Below, one piece after another: positions 18,801-28,500 of a stretch of 64,000 bases of DNA (its first letter is position 1; every line of letters begins with the position of its first letter). The translations under genes were made by a program, and so were the position numbers. A model generated the notes under the pieces. The model did not search any database, had not been told where the DNA came from, and was given only the letters and a program-made list of their open reading frames with translations. The DNA is taken from contig CAMWQI010000002.1 in NCBI GenBank assembly GCA_947176345.1, forward strand, positions 1-64,000, read 5' to 3'. The stretch is from an uncultured Ruminococcus sp. GTDB taxonomy: Bacteria > Bacillota > Clostridia > Oscillospirales > Ruminococcaceae.

Positions 18801-18885
18801 GCTACTCAAAATATGGAAAAACATATATATATTGAGAAAATTACCGTATAGCCTACGGTAAATTTCTCAGGTAGCTTTCTCCTTT
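18801..18885 (-). promoter_or_regulatory. Structured leader with displaced Shine-Dalgarno before the first TerD gene
   Basis: The minus-strand RNA reads AAAGGAG-AAA-GCTAC, then a 15-bp hairpin with one mismatch (GAGAAATTTACCGTA / TACGGTAATTTTCTC, 18834-18868), then AT-rich sequence, GTAGC and AGTTTTTATT before the ATG. Pairing GCTAC with GTAGC would close the hairpin away and place the ribosome site roughly 13 nt from the start. It could be a bridged ribosome site or a regulatory switch. Confidence 0.5.
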
Positions 18886-18911
18886 CATAAATAATTGATT
18901 TTTATTTTCTG

Positions 18912-18983
18912 TTAAATTACCATTGACCAACTGCACCCGCAAGGTACTATCATGTTGTTATGTCGTAATATTTCAGCAGACAA
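18912..18983 (-). CDS. Possible 23-aa Cys-containing peptide
   Basis: A short frame inside the 254-nt gap between the lipoprotein gene and the TerD genes, absent from the ORF track. It starts at TTG with GGGGGA 10 nt upstream and encodes a peptide containing ILRHNN and VPCGCSW. The frame stays open for another 14 codons upstream but has no usual start there. The composition looks protein-like, but conservation cannot be judged from one sequence. Confidence 0.25.
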   Translation of the reverse strand: MSAEILRHNNMIVPCGCSWSMVI

Positions 18984-19017
18984 GGGATTTATTTCCCCCG
19001 TTTTCCCCTCCTGTTCA

Positions 19018-19041
19018 ATAACTGCTTATTAAGCAGTTATT
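19018..19041. terminator. Hairpin beyond the Ig-like lipoprotein gene
   Basis: Perfect stem AATAACTGCTT / AAGCAGTTATT located just past the lipoprotein stop. The T-run follows on the plus strand only, so for the minus-strand operon it may act as a partial terminator or processing site separating the TerD genes from the upstream genes. Confidence 0.45.
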
Positions 19042-19044
19042 TTT

Positions 19045-19560
19045 TTATCGGATTGTAAATTCACAAGATAAATTGTATGTGTCATAGTCCCAATCTTTCT
19101 CATTCTCAAAGAAAGAAAATTGTTTAATCAAACGATAGTGTCCGGCAGGTAGTTCTCCATAAAAACTTTTTACATCTGTTTCTAAGGTTAATCGTTCATT
19201 GGGTTTAATAATACAATCTGTTTCTTTATTCTTTGTAGGGTCATCAATCTGTTTGAGAGAATACCAAATACCGGATTGTTCAGCTTCTATTTCAAAATAA
19301 TTTGGTGAATATCGATACTCCTTATCAGCCATATTTTCGATTAGAAAAGAAAGTTTTTTCAAATCTAAGCCGTTTTCTGTACTTAATGAAATCTTTAAAT
19401 CTGTCAAAGTGTCGAGTTCTTCTTCGTTTCCATAAGGAGAAACCTCATATTCTTCGGAATAATCTGTTACTGACTGATTATCACTATCCTCTGTTTGATT
19501 GCACCCCACAATACATACCAATAGTAATGATGCAATAAAGAGACATATTAATTTCTTCAT
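19045..19560 (-). CDS. Lipoprotein with Ig-like (Big_14-type) domain
   Basis: This 171-aa protein has an N-terminal signal ending in the lipobox LVCIVGCNQ (Cys about residue 20), an acidic linker, and one beta-sandwich domain ending in the characteristic LPAGHYRLIKQF. This resembles the bacterial Ig-like domain found in many clostridial lipoproteins. It would sit on the outer face of the membrane. It follows telA by 13 nt and is therefore an unusual extracytoplasmic member of the ter operon. Its role is unknown; a sensor or adaptor at the membrane is a guess. Confidence 0.8.
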   Translation of the reverse strand: MKKLICLFIASLLLVCIVGCNQTEDSDNQSVTDYSEEYEVSPYGNEEELDTLTDLKISLSTENGLDLKKLSFLIENMADKEYRYSPNYFEIEAEQSGIWYSLKQIDDPTKNKETDCIIKPNERLTLETDVKSFYGELPAGHYRLIKQFSFFENEKDWDYDTYNLSCEFTIR

Positions 19561-19573
19561 TTTTCACCTACCT

Positions 19574-20737
19574 TTAATGACCGTTTTTAGGCATACTGTA
19601 TCTCTTATTGTAGTTCTGCTTAATAAGTTCAAGTTTAGCTTTGTCCTCATTACGCTGTTTCCGTGCATCTTCCTGAATCTGATGTGTTTCATCGATACCG
19701 TCCATAATGGTCTGCCATGTTTTTTCAAGAGTTTCAATTTTTATCGAACTGCCTGAAGCCATTCTTGCTATCATTTTGGACTGCTCAACAGTATTCTGTG
19801 CATTTTTTATAAGCATCTCATTGGTTTTTGCATCAAGTGCAGACATAGCCTCAGCCTGAATTTTCTGTCTTTTCAGCATCATAGCCTGTGCGAGTGCCTG
19901 TTTGAATACAGGAAGTGTAACGATAAATGCGGAGTTGATTTTTCTGACAAGATTCATGTTGCTGAATGCCATCATCTTTATCATTGGCACGGACTGCATA
20001 GCAATACTTTCAGCAGTTCTTAAATCCTGTGTTCTCTGTTCAAGCATGGAAAGTGCCTGTTCAAGATTCTGAATTTCAAACTGTATAGTGTTATCACCTG
20101 TAGTTGCAAGGTCATTTCTGCGCTGTTCAAGATATGCCTCTATTTCCTGACAGCCCTGCTCACCGGCAAGAATATACTTTACAAGTTTATGATAGTATTC
20201 AACATTTGCATTGAACATCTGGTCAAGCTTTTTGTTAGCCTGTTTTATTTCGTCTTCATACTTGCGAAGCTGAACATAGATTTTATCAACTTCATCACCC
20301 ATAGTGTGATACTTACTGAGGATTTTTTCCAACTGCTTTTTAGCATTGCCAAACATCTTTTTAAAGAACCCTGGTTCTTCTTTGATTTCATCAATATCAA
20401 ACTGCTCCATAATTTTGGCAAGTGCCGTAAGCATCTGACCGGAGTCATTAATCTGTGTCATGCTCATGCTGTTGAGTACAACGTCTGATGCCTTTGAGAT
20501 TTCATCGGCAGCATCTGCACCGAATGAAACAATAGTGGTCAAATCATCAATAACAATCTGGCTTGCAAGTTTGTCAACTTCTTCAGAACCGACAAGCTGA
20601 TTATTCATCTGCTGTCTGTCAGCTACAATGTCATACTGCTGTACAACTTCAACTTCCGGCTGTACCGGTGCTGGTGTTGGTACTATTGCAGTAGTTTCGT
20701 TTGATTGTGGTTTTGCTCTTGAAAGGTCTATACCCAT
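19574..20737 (-). CDS. TelA/YceH-family toxic-anion resistance protein
   Basis: This 387-aa, largely helical coiled-coil protein matches the TelA (KlaA) family: DIDEIKEEPGFFKKMFGNAKK near residue 135, KYHTMGDEVDKIYVQLRKYE, and the C-terminal NEMLIKNAQNTVEQSKMIAR with TLEKTWQTIMDGI. The family is associated with tellurite and antimicrobial resistance, and in the yce cluster it is paired with YceG. I start at MGIDLSRAK, immediately after the YceG stop (TGAAATG); the track's extension overlaps YceG. It lacks membrane segments. Confidence 0.92.
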   Translation of the reverse strand: MGIDLSRAKPQSNETTAIVPTPAPVQPEVEVVQQYDIVADRQQMNNQLVGSEEVDKLASQIVIDDLTTIVSFGADAADEISKASDVVLNSMSMTQINDSGQMLTALAKIMEQFDIDEIKEEPGFFKKMFGNAKKQLEKILSKYHTMGDEVDKIYVQLRKYEDEIKQANKKLDQMFNANVEYYHKLVKYILAGEQGCQEIEAYLEQRRNDLATTGDNTIQFEIQNLEQALSMLEQRTQDLRTAESIAMQSVPMIKMMAFSNMNLVRKINSAFIVTLPVFKQALAQAMMLKRQKIQAEAMSALDAKTNEMLIKNAQNTVEQSKMIARMASGSSIKIETLEKTWQTIMDGIDETHQIQEDARKQRNEDKAKLELIKQNYNKRYSMPKNGH

Positions 20738-20738
20738 T

Positions 20739-23102
20739 TCAAACACCTCTTCCAAATAATTTTTTACGCTTATGTGATAAATCAGGCACACTCATATCAT
20801 AGCGATATTCGCCCATCTGATGTTCACTTATTATTGACCGGCTGTAATAATTTTCAACATTATTGTAGCCGGTTGGTATCATGAATAGCACATCAAAGCC
20901 CGCCATACTAAGAAATTCCATAACAATAGCCTGTTCTGTAGTTATGGCATTATCTCCTGTATTTATATAAATAATTTTCGGGTTCTTTTTTGTAAAATCA
21001 AAATTCTGCAATTTCCTTACAATTTCCTTGTCAAGATTAAGAATTGTGGAAATTATTTTGTATTCCATGCCGTTTTCAAAAGTTCCGTTTATGATACGGC
21101 TTTCAATTAGCATCTGTAATTTATCAAGTATATGATTTTGCATTTCTTCCCTTAAAACCTTATACTGATAATCGGGACTGTTTTTTATGGCTGTACGTTG
21201 CAGAGTATTGTTTTTCCAGAATGACACAGCACTTTGTGTGGAATTTTCCGGCTGATTATACGCTGAACTGCGTACATTTGCGGAATATGGATTTGCATTG
21301 CCAAGAGAATAGGGGTTCATAGCTCCAAGTGAACGTGTACCTATGTTTCCTCTTGAATAGGGGTTAGCATTTGTCCGCGAATGCGGATTAGCTGATGTAT
21401 TGACACGACCATTTATTATAATAGTGTCTTCGGTATTAAGTTTTCTGATATACTGCCAGTATGCCTTTTCGTTGCCGTCCTTTACACCGGAAATCTTCGC
21501 AAAGAATACCGGTATAATAACCTCTCCGGTATCTGTTGAAAAATTAGGTCTGTATTTGAGTTCCTCATTCCATAGCAGTTCGATTTCCTCAAACATTGTA
21601 TCAAGGACTATTGAAGAAGCTTTTGCATACTGGTGATTTCTGTAAATTCCGGTGTCCTGATACATTAATGTATCAAGTTCACGTTCCGCATGATATGCGA
21701 CTGTACCGGCACGCATTGAAACACCCTCCGGAAAAACGTCAATATCAAGCGAACTTTCATGTGTAAATTCCAATAAATTCACATTATTTATAGTGTATGT
21801 TTCTTTCAGTGCCGGATTGAGTATAACAACATCAACAGGAAGTGCTGAAAGTACCTCCAGAAAAGCAGACTGCATTTCATCTACACGGCTGTTGAAAAGT
21901 AAAAAACATGGTATATTATCTTTTTTCCAGTTAGAAAAAAGCTGTTTCTGCCACCTTTTCAGCCAGCAAAGAACATAAACACATATATTAACGAATTTAT
22001 TTACAGAACAATTACCCGAATATTTCGCCATTATTTGTGAAAATTCATAGCGTGCTGTCTGCTGTAATGCCGTATCAGAAATATTTATATTCCTTGCAAG
22101 TTCCGTTACAGCCATTACCGGTGTAGTATAATTACTTCGTTTTATAGCGGAAATCTCTTCATAAGTAGGTTCTGTTATCTTTTTGTTGACGATAACAAGA
22201 CTACGTTTTTGAGTATTCATGTTATTTCTGAAAGAAATCAGTTCATTCACATAGTCCGCACGATTATAAACACCGTTTATCTGATAAAATATATTGCATA
22301 TTCCATCAATATCTGCCCTGTTTTTCACAGGTATAAGAACATCATTAAGTCCATCGCCGTTAGCCCAGCTATTTGTGATGATATTATATGCTGACTTGTC
22401 ACCGCATACGCTTATGGCGTTGATTTTTTCAGCTACAGACTGTTGTAATTTTTTTATTGAAAAATCCGACGGAAAAGCCGTTCCGTTATCCGCCCATAAT
22501 TCCGAAAGTCTTGAATCAGGGTCAAATCCGCTGTACTGAGCATTTCCGGCTGTCTGTACAAGTACAATGTCACAGCCTGCTCCTGAAAGCATGGACAATA
22601 ACATCAGTTCATAGTGACTGCCTATGCCGTTACAGAATATTTTAGGTATATTGTCCTCACCTAAACGGCTCATCAGGCTCTCAAATCTATAGTAAAGCCA
22701 GCACATGAATTTTATATATGCATTTTTTAAAATATTCTGATTTTTTCCCTTTGATGCAAGTTCTGAAAGCACATCATACATTGAAGTGCTTATTTCATTA
22801 CGCTGAATAGCGTTCATTCTGGGAAGCCATTTCTGAAGACTTGTCATTATGAACTGTTTATCCATTGCAAAAGCCTCACCCATTATTTCATAATAATATG
22901 AAAGCTGGTTCTGGTCAACATTAGGTATTCTTCCGTCAATGATAACGCCATTTTTCCGTGCTGAATCGTAATATCTGCACAGAAAAGACCATATTTCCTC
23001 ACTGTATGAGTTTATTCTGTAAAAAAATACATTATTTCCGTTTCTCTGATTCAAATTTAAAAAATAATCATCAAGAGAACTTATTTTTATATGCTGAAAC
23101 AT
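20739..23102 (-). CDS. YceG-family protein with NPYS-repeat insert
   Basis: This protein of about 787 aa resembles the YceG-like family of ter clusters: two similar large halves with LPKIFCNGIGSHYELMLLSM-type and PCFLLFNSRVDEMQSAFLEV-type segments, and the end NPKIIYINTGDNAITTEQAI with FLSMAGFDVLFMIPTGYNNVE. Published comparative work places YceG in a predicted Ter-linked biosynthetic module, but its activity is not established. Around residues 565-620 a low-complexity insert repeats NPYS/NPHS. I start at MFQHIK because GAGGTG precedes that ATG. It lies 7 nt after the rhomboid gene and couples to telA. Confidence 0.85.
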   Translation of the reverse strand: MFQHIKISSLDDYFLNLNQRNGNNVFFYRINSYSEEIWSFLCRYYDSARKNGVIIDGRIPNVDQNQLSYYYEIMGEAFAMDKQFIMTSLQKWLPRMNAIQRNEISTSMYDVLSELASKGKNQNILKNAYIKFMCWLYYRFESLMSRLGEDNIPKIFCNGIGSHYELMLLSMLSGAGCDIVLVQTAGNAQYSGFDPDSRLSELWADNGTAFPSDFSIKKLQQSVAEKINAISVCGDKSAYNIITNSWANGDGLNDVLIPVKNRADIDGICNIFYQINGVYNRADYVNELISFRNNMNTQKRSLVIVNKKITEPTYEEISAIKRSNYTTPVMAVTELARNINISDTALQQTARYEFSQIMAKYSGNCSVNKFVNICVYVLCWLKRWQKQLFSNWKKDNIPCFLLFNSRVDEMQSAFLEVLSALPVDVVILNPALKETYTINNVNLLEFTHESSLDIDVFPEGVSMRAGTVAYHAERELDTLMYQDTGIYRNHQYAKASSIVLDTMFEEIELLWNEELKYRPNFSTDTGEVIIPVFFAKISGVKDGNEKAYWQYIRKLNTEDTIIINGRVNTSANPHSRTNANPYSRGNIGTRSLGAMNPYSLGNANPYSANVRSSAYNQPENSTQSAVSFWKNNTLQRTAIKNSPDYQYKVLREEMQNHILDKLQMLIESRIINGTFENGMEYKIISTILNLDKEIVRKLQNFDFTKKNPKIIYINTGDNAITTEQAIVMEFLSMAGFDVLFMIPTGYNNVENYYSRSIISEHQMGEYRYDMSVPDLSHKRKKLFGRGV

Positions 23103-23109
23103 TTTCGTG

Positions 23110-23700
23110 TCACCTCTTGATTTTATTTTCAGCAAAACCGAAGAATGAACCAACGATTCCGCCAATTATATGCGTCAGTTCTGAAATATCATTATCTTTA
23201 AATATACCACTATATACTTGCTGTCCTATATATATTACGGCAACAAGTATAAATGTAAGTGGTATTTTTCCATTCTGAAAACCTGTAATAGATGAAAGCA
23301 GTATGAATGCAAAAACCACACCGCTTGCTCCTAAAAGTTGGATATTCGGAAAAAATATGAAATTTATAAGCCCTGTGACAAGTGCTGTAACAGCAATAAT
23401 CATAACCATATCAGCCTTGCCGTATTTTTCCTCAAGAAGAGGACCTAAAAGCAGAATATATGTTATATTTCCCATGAAATGTTCCCATGAGGCATGACCG
23501 AATATATGACCAAAAAATCTGATATATGTCATGGGATTCACCATTGAAGAACGGTAAACGCTGAAAACAAGGTTATTGCTTGCTCCGTGTGTAAGTACGT
23601 TAAGGAGCAGAGACACAAGGCATATCATAGTAAAGCCAAGTATCACTGGTGAATTGAATGATATTCTCAAACTGGATTTATTTGAATTATTTTTACTCAT
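23110..23700 (-). CDS. Rhomboid-family intramembrane serine protease
   Basis: This 196-aa, six-helix membrane protein has the catalytic motif GASGVVFAF (Ser near residue 125) and the partner histidine in LTHIIGGIVGSFFGF near 183. The HASWEHFMGN sequence after the second helix matches the rhomboid HxxxxHxxxN element. It cleaves proteins within the membrane. GGAG lies 9 nt before the ATG. Its placement between the McrC-like gene and YceG in one operon is unusual; the Ig-lipoprotein of the same operon is a possible but untested substrate. Confidence 0.9.
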   Translation of the reverse strand: MSKNNSNKSSLRISFNSPVILGFTMICLVSLLLNVLTHGASNNLVFSVYRSSMVNPMTYIRFFGHIFGHASWEHFMGNITYILLLGPLLEEKYGKADMVMIIAVTALVTGLINFIFFPNIQLLGASGVVFAFILLSSITGFQNGKIPLTFILVAVIYIGQQVYSGIFKDNDISELTHIIGGIVGSFFGFAENKIKR

Positions 23701-23789
23701 TTATATTTTCTCCGCATTCAGAAAATTGTACTCAAATTAATTAAATTATAACATAATTATGCAGTATTTGTCAAGTATATTTGAAAATA

Positions 23790-25583
23790 TTACCTGAAAA
23801 GCTGTGAAAACATATCTTTTATTACTTCATTGTCTCCAGTATCAGCCCCCGACAAATCCATTATATACGAAAACGGCTTTACGGATTTATTCATTTTTCC
23901 GGATATATCATGAAGATTGCATACCTGATTTTTCGGGGCATCTTTTCCGCATAGTATAATCATACCATCTATACTGTCTTTATCTTCAATCTCACTGACA
24001 GAAAACAGATATTTATAGACAAGTTCAGCAAGAAGTTCATTTTCAACGGTCTGCATAGAGCTGAATTTTGCGTCCATTATTATATATCTTGATGAGCCGT
24101 CACGACTTATTTTAAGAAGATAATCAGGTGTATAGATATTTCCCTTGTTACCGCCTGCCATGCTCATACTCCTGTTGCGGTAAAGCATAATGTCATTAGG
24201 TCGTGGATAGGATATATCCCCATATATTACCGGCTGAAAATAAAGTGTTATTTCGCTTCCGTCATTGCCCGTGAAAAAAAATGTATTGTTACAATAAGTA
24301 TTCTGAAGAGAATTTGTTGTTTTATATTCAAATCTTTCAGTCTTATACTCAACAAAAGTGCAGTTCATTTCCTCACGGATAGTGACCAGCATTTTTATAA
24401 GACAATAATATTCATAAATTATGCTTGTTGTTCTTCTTGTTGAAATGAAACCCTGCAACAACTGACTTTTTGCGGTGCTGTATCCCTCATCCTGATACCA
24501 TTCATATATCTTCTGATATACGGCTCTGTAAGGAACTACCAGTCGGAAAGTATCAGTATATTCCGGCAGAAAATCCATATAAATATCATTTACGCCTAAC
24601 ATTTTTCTATACCTGAAAAGCAGTATCTGCAAACGCTCCTTGCATTCCTCTACTGACATTGTATGCATACGATATATATATTTTGTCGACTCAATATAAT
24701 TTCCGTTTCTGTATACATTATCTTCATTCTCATCATATTTCATATTCTCAAGTGCCGCAATAAGAGTGGACAAAAACCCCGTTATTACGCGGTTTTCATA
24801 GACATCACTTGTATAGACCGTACTTGAAATAAGAGTATTTTCCGGCTGAAAATGTCTTTTTCCGTAAGATATTCCTGTATTGAAATCCACTTCATATAGT
24901 TCTTCGGGGTGGAAAGCTATATATTGTATCGTCTTTGGAGTCATGGAATCAAGCTTGTAAAATTTTCCAACCACCTCTCCGGAAGTTGCTCTTGTTTTCG
25001 GAGAGTGCTGAAAATATGACGAAAAATGCTCATATATTTCTATGACATCTTCTATGAATTTCAGTTTTGATTCAGCTTTTATATTGTCGTTATTGTCATT
25101 ATTTTCAAGACTTACATAATTTTCATACAGATAATCATTTCCTTTATCATATATGTAGTCAAGCATATTTGTTATGTTCTGATATTGTGTATCTTCAGTT
25201 ACCATTATCGAAATGCTATCTGAAACATAATATGTACCGGAAATCTTTACTTTTATCTGAACAATGCCGAAACAGTACATAAAAATCTTTTTGTAGTTTT
25301 TATTCTTTTCAGCGTTTTTATCAAATATAAACTGATATTCATTCTGATATTTATTTTTTTGAGATTTATTTAAAGATGTAATGCGATTTATTGTCTGTTT
25401 TTCGTCGTTTATATAAAACTCTGAAACAAAGCCGTCACTTCCCCTGAGAGAAAATGCGTTATATTCAAAATCATAGTATACAAATATTTTTTTCCCCATA
25501 GCAGACGCATTTTCATCTTCCTCCTTATAGAGTGGTATCCTTACAGATTCATTATTTTTCTGTGCTTTCAATAATAACTCCAT
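23790..25583 (-). CDS. McrC-like DUF2357 protein with PD-(D/E)XK nuclease domain
   Basis: This protein of about 597 aa has an N-terminal beta-rich DUF2357-type region (about 1-290) and a C-terminal restriction-endonuclease-like domain with the motif TPDYLLKISRDG / YIIMDAKFS near residues 500-520 (D...D-x-K). This architecture is typical of McrC-like partners of McrB ATPases. The stop of the AAA+ gene overlaps the track's start, so the two are coupled. I prefer the ATG of MELLLKAQ, which has GGAG 7 nt upstream; the ATG at 25601 has none but forms an ATGA overlap. The target could be DNA or RNA. Confidence 0.82.
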   Translation of the reverse strand: MELLLKAQKNNESVRIPLYKEEDENASAMGKKIFVYYDFEYNAFSLRGSDGFVSEFYINDEKQTINRITSLNKSQKNKYQNEYQFIFDKNAEKNKNYKKIFMYCFGIVQIKVKISGTYYVSDSISIMVTEDTQYQNITNMLDYIYDKGNDYLYENYVSLENNDNNDNIKAESKLKFIEDVIEIYEHFSSYFQHSPKTRATSGEVVGKFYKLDSMTPKTIQYIAFHPEELYEVDFNTGISYGKRHFQPENTLISSTVYTSDVYENRVITGFLSTLIAALENMKYDENEDNVYRNGNYIESTKYIYRMHTMSVEECKERLQILLFRYRKMLGVNDIYMDFLPEYTDTFRLVVPYRAVYQKIYEWYQDEGYSTAKSQLLQGFISTRRTTSIIYEYYCLIKMLVTIREEMNCTFVEYKTERFEYKTTNSLQNTYCNNTFFFTGNDGSEITLYFQPVIYGDISYPRPNDIMLYRNRSMSMAGGNKGNIYTPDYLLKISRDGSSRYIIMDAKFSSMQTVENELLAELVYKYLFSVSEIEDKDSIDGMIILCGKDAPKNQVCNLHDISGKMNKSVKPFSYIMDLSGADTGDNEVIKDMFSQLFR

Positions 25584-25597
25584 ATATACACTCCATG

Positions 25598-28500
25598 TCA
25601 TGAAAGATATTGACAGTATCCCATATTTCTTTCGGCATTTTTTATCATTTCATCAACTGCATTTTTTGTCATGTTAAGATGATTTTCAGTGCATATACTG
25701 ATAAGTTCATCAAAGAATTTTTTATATAAACTCAGACGGCAGTTTATTTTCGGGAGCAGTTTCTGCATAACTGCATAGTCAACGGCTATATATTCAGGCG
25801 TGATACCACCAACACCTTTCATCAATTCACGGGCTGAGGATATATAATTAAGCATACTAAGTCTTATTCGCGGACTTACTGTCATACCATAACTATGGAA
25901 AAGCTTTGATATTTTGTCAAGGAGTGGCACGCAGGTAAGCGGTACATCAGAATGCGACGAAAACGTTTCAATAAGATTTTTCCATAAAATTTTTTCAACG
26001 GGACGTGGTACTTCCGCATTTATATCAGAATCGGGAAGCTTTATAATCCATGCACGGTCAATAAGTCGAGGAGAGAGAGTTTCTGTAGTCTGGTCATTGT
26101 TGATAGTTGCCACAAAACGCAGTGTTTCAGGAATATATATATCATTTTCAAGACCTATATTTATATATGCATTATTGTCTTCAGACCTGTCAGCTAACTG
26201 CATAAAGTCCGCCCAGTAGTATTCCATAGGACTTAAATTAGCCTCATCAAGCAATACAAGATACGGAAACTGTGATTTTTCCTTTTCTTCATTGAGTATC
26301 ATAAGTGAATCATAAAGACGTCGGTTGCTCTTGTCGTATTTTTTAGTAAGCGGATTATAATAACCGATAAGGTCTTTTTTGGAAGACCAGCCCTTTTCTA
26401 CTGAAACAGGCACAAAACGGTTGCAGTTTACCGCCGAAATGCCAAAATCGGTAAGACCCAAACTGTTTCCGATTATATTGCAAACAGATGTTTTGCCAGT
26501 GCCAGGGAGACCGGAAAATATAGTAAGAAATCCCTGTGTGATACATATATACATATTAAATATATCATTTGTACTGTAATTTCTGTATTTTTTCATATAT
26601 CCGACAAGATATGTACAAAGTTGCTTTCTTTCCATATCTTTACATTCGCCAGCCTTATGCATGACATAATCAGCAACATGGCTGTAAATTTCATTTTCCT
26701 GTTTTCTGTGCCATTCGCTTGCGGATTCAAGCATGGTATTTGAAACATACGGGTCAAAAGCAATATTTACTTCGTTTGCCTGCTCCATAATAGTTGTCTT
26801 GATTTTTCTTTTTATTTCGGAATTTTTATGCTCAAGTATCGCATTATCTTCAAGCAAAGAAGCACGCTTGTTTTTAAGTTGTTTAACTTCCTCTGCAATT
26901 TCATTATAAGATTCAAGCATTGAATGCTTGTCTATAAGTTCCGATATTTGTTTTTCAAGTTCTTCAATTTCACCGTTTTTTTCGGCTATTTTGGTAGCCT
27001 TTACCTTTTCCACAGCAAGTTGTGCTTCAGACTGAGCAGTCTTTGTAGCCTTTGACTGCTTTTCAAGTTCTTTCTGAAGTTCTTTATACTCCGGACTTGA
27101 TTTTACCATTTCAGAAAAGACTTCTTTCATTTCGCTGTCATTATTATATGAGCGGAGCAAAGTCTGTGCAATTTGTCTCTGTTCGTTTGTATAATTCTGA
27201 ATATCTTTGAAAAGGTCATGTATTCTTGCAAGTCTTGAAATTTTCACTTCTTCAGGGAGACTTCCCGAAAGAAATGACGACCTGCCAAGCAACATAATAA
27301 ATTCATCAGGCTTTTTCTTTATCATATTAACAAAATCCTTTGATGTTTCAGCAAACATATTTTTTATGAGGATTTCGTCAGAAATAATATCTTTCTTATA
27401 TGTTGAGCCGTCGCTCAACACGGCAAACGGAATACAGACAGGGTCACAGCCAAATTCCTGTCTTTCACTCATTCCGAAACTAAGTTTGTCTTCCCTATGG
27501 CAGTTGAGGAGGTATCTTTCATCTGCTATTTTAGGCTGAATCATAGTTTTTCCGTCTCTCTTGTAAACCTTATACGGTCCTGAAATGTCAATAGTTCCGG
27601 CATTATCTGAAATTTTGTCTGTACGCTTTAAAAGAACAAGTTCATCTTTTGCGAAATCATCGCTTATTTCAATAGTGCCGTTTAAAAGTTCATTATCTGT
27701 AACAAGTTCATCTGTTTCAACTATCCTGAAAATTCTTAATTCACTTATTTTCTTGAAAAATTTAGTTGAGTTACGATTTTTGTCAAATTCATTCTGCAAA
27801 TTTATTTTCAGGTTTACATCTTCATGTTTTTCGTTAGTATTAGGTCTTATATTTTCCTCAAGATTATCTTCACTGAAAGCAATTGCAAAAGTATACTGCA
27901 AGTCCAGCCCTTCAAGTACTTTCTGGCTTTGTGAGTTTATTGCCTTGACATATGAAAGATTTATAGTACCGTTAGGCGGGAAAGTTTCGGCTACCTGATG
28001 CAGTTCAATAAGTTTTTTATTTTTACCATTATCCTCAATTCTATACTGTGGTGCAAAATTATAATAAGTTTCGCGTTTTTCGATATAGCCTATATAATAT
28101 GAAACACCCTTGTCTTTCGGCTTTTTCTTTGGCTGTACAGGTTCAGGTTTTTCAGGTATTATTTCCGGTATCTGCAAAAATGTTTCTTCCGGAATTTCGG
28201 GGACTTCTTCCGGTACGGTATTTATTTCAGGTACTTCCAATACAGGCTCATTTTCAGTATCAGGAATTTCAGTCATTTCATCATCATAATCTTCTTTGTC
28301 CGGAATATCTTCATTTCCTGCATCTTCAACATTATTGTTATAATCATCATCAAGTGTTTTCATAAACTGTTCAGATTTAATAAAATCTGACATTATTTTC
28401 TTTCCGAAAGAGCCATCATAACATTTTTTAAGTATAAGCACAGTATTCATGATACAGTTTTCATAATTATATGAATTAATAATATCTTCGTACTCAATAT

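Noticed and set aside
18791-19044. A yybP-ykoY (manganese) or other known riboswitch before the TerD genes
   Set aside because: The locus context suggested it, but the conserved cores of that class were not found in the leader; only a hairpin and a displaced ribosome site are supported.
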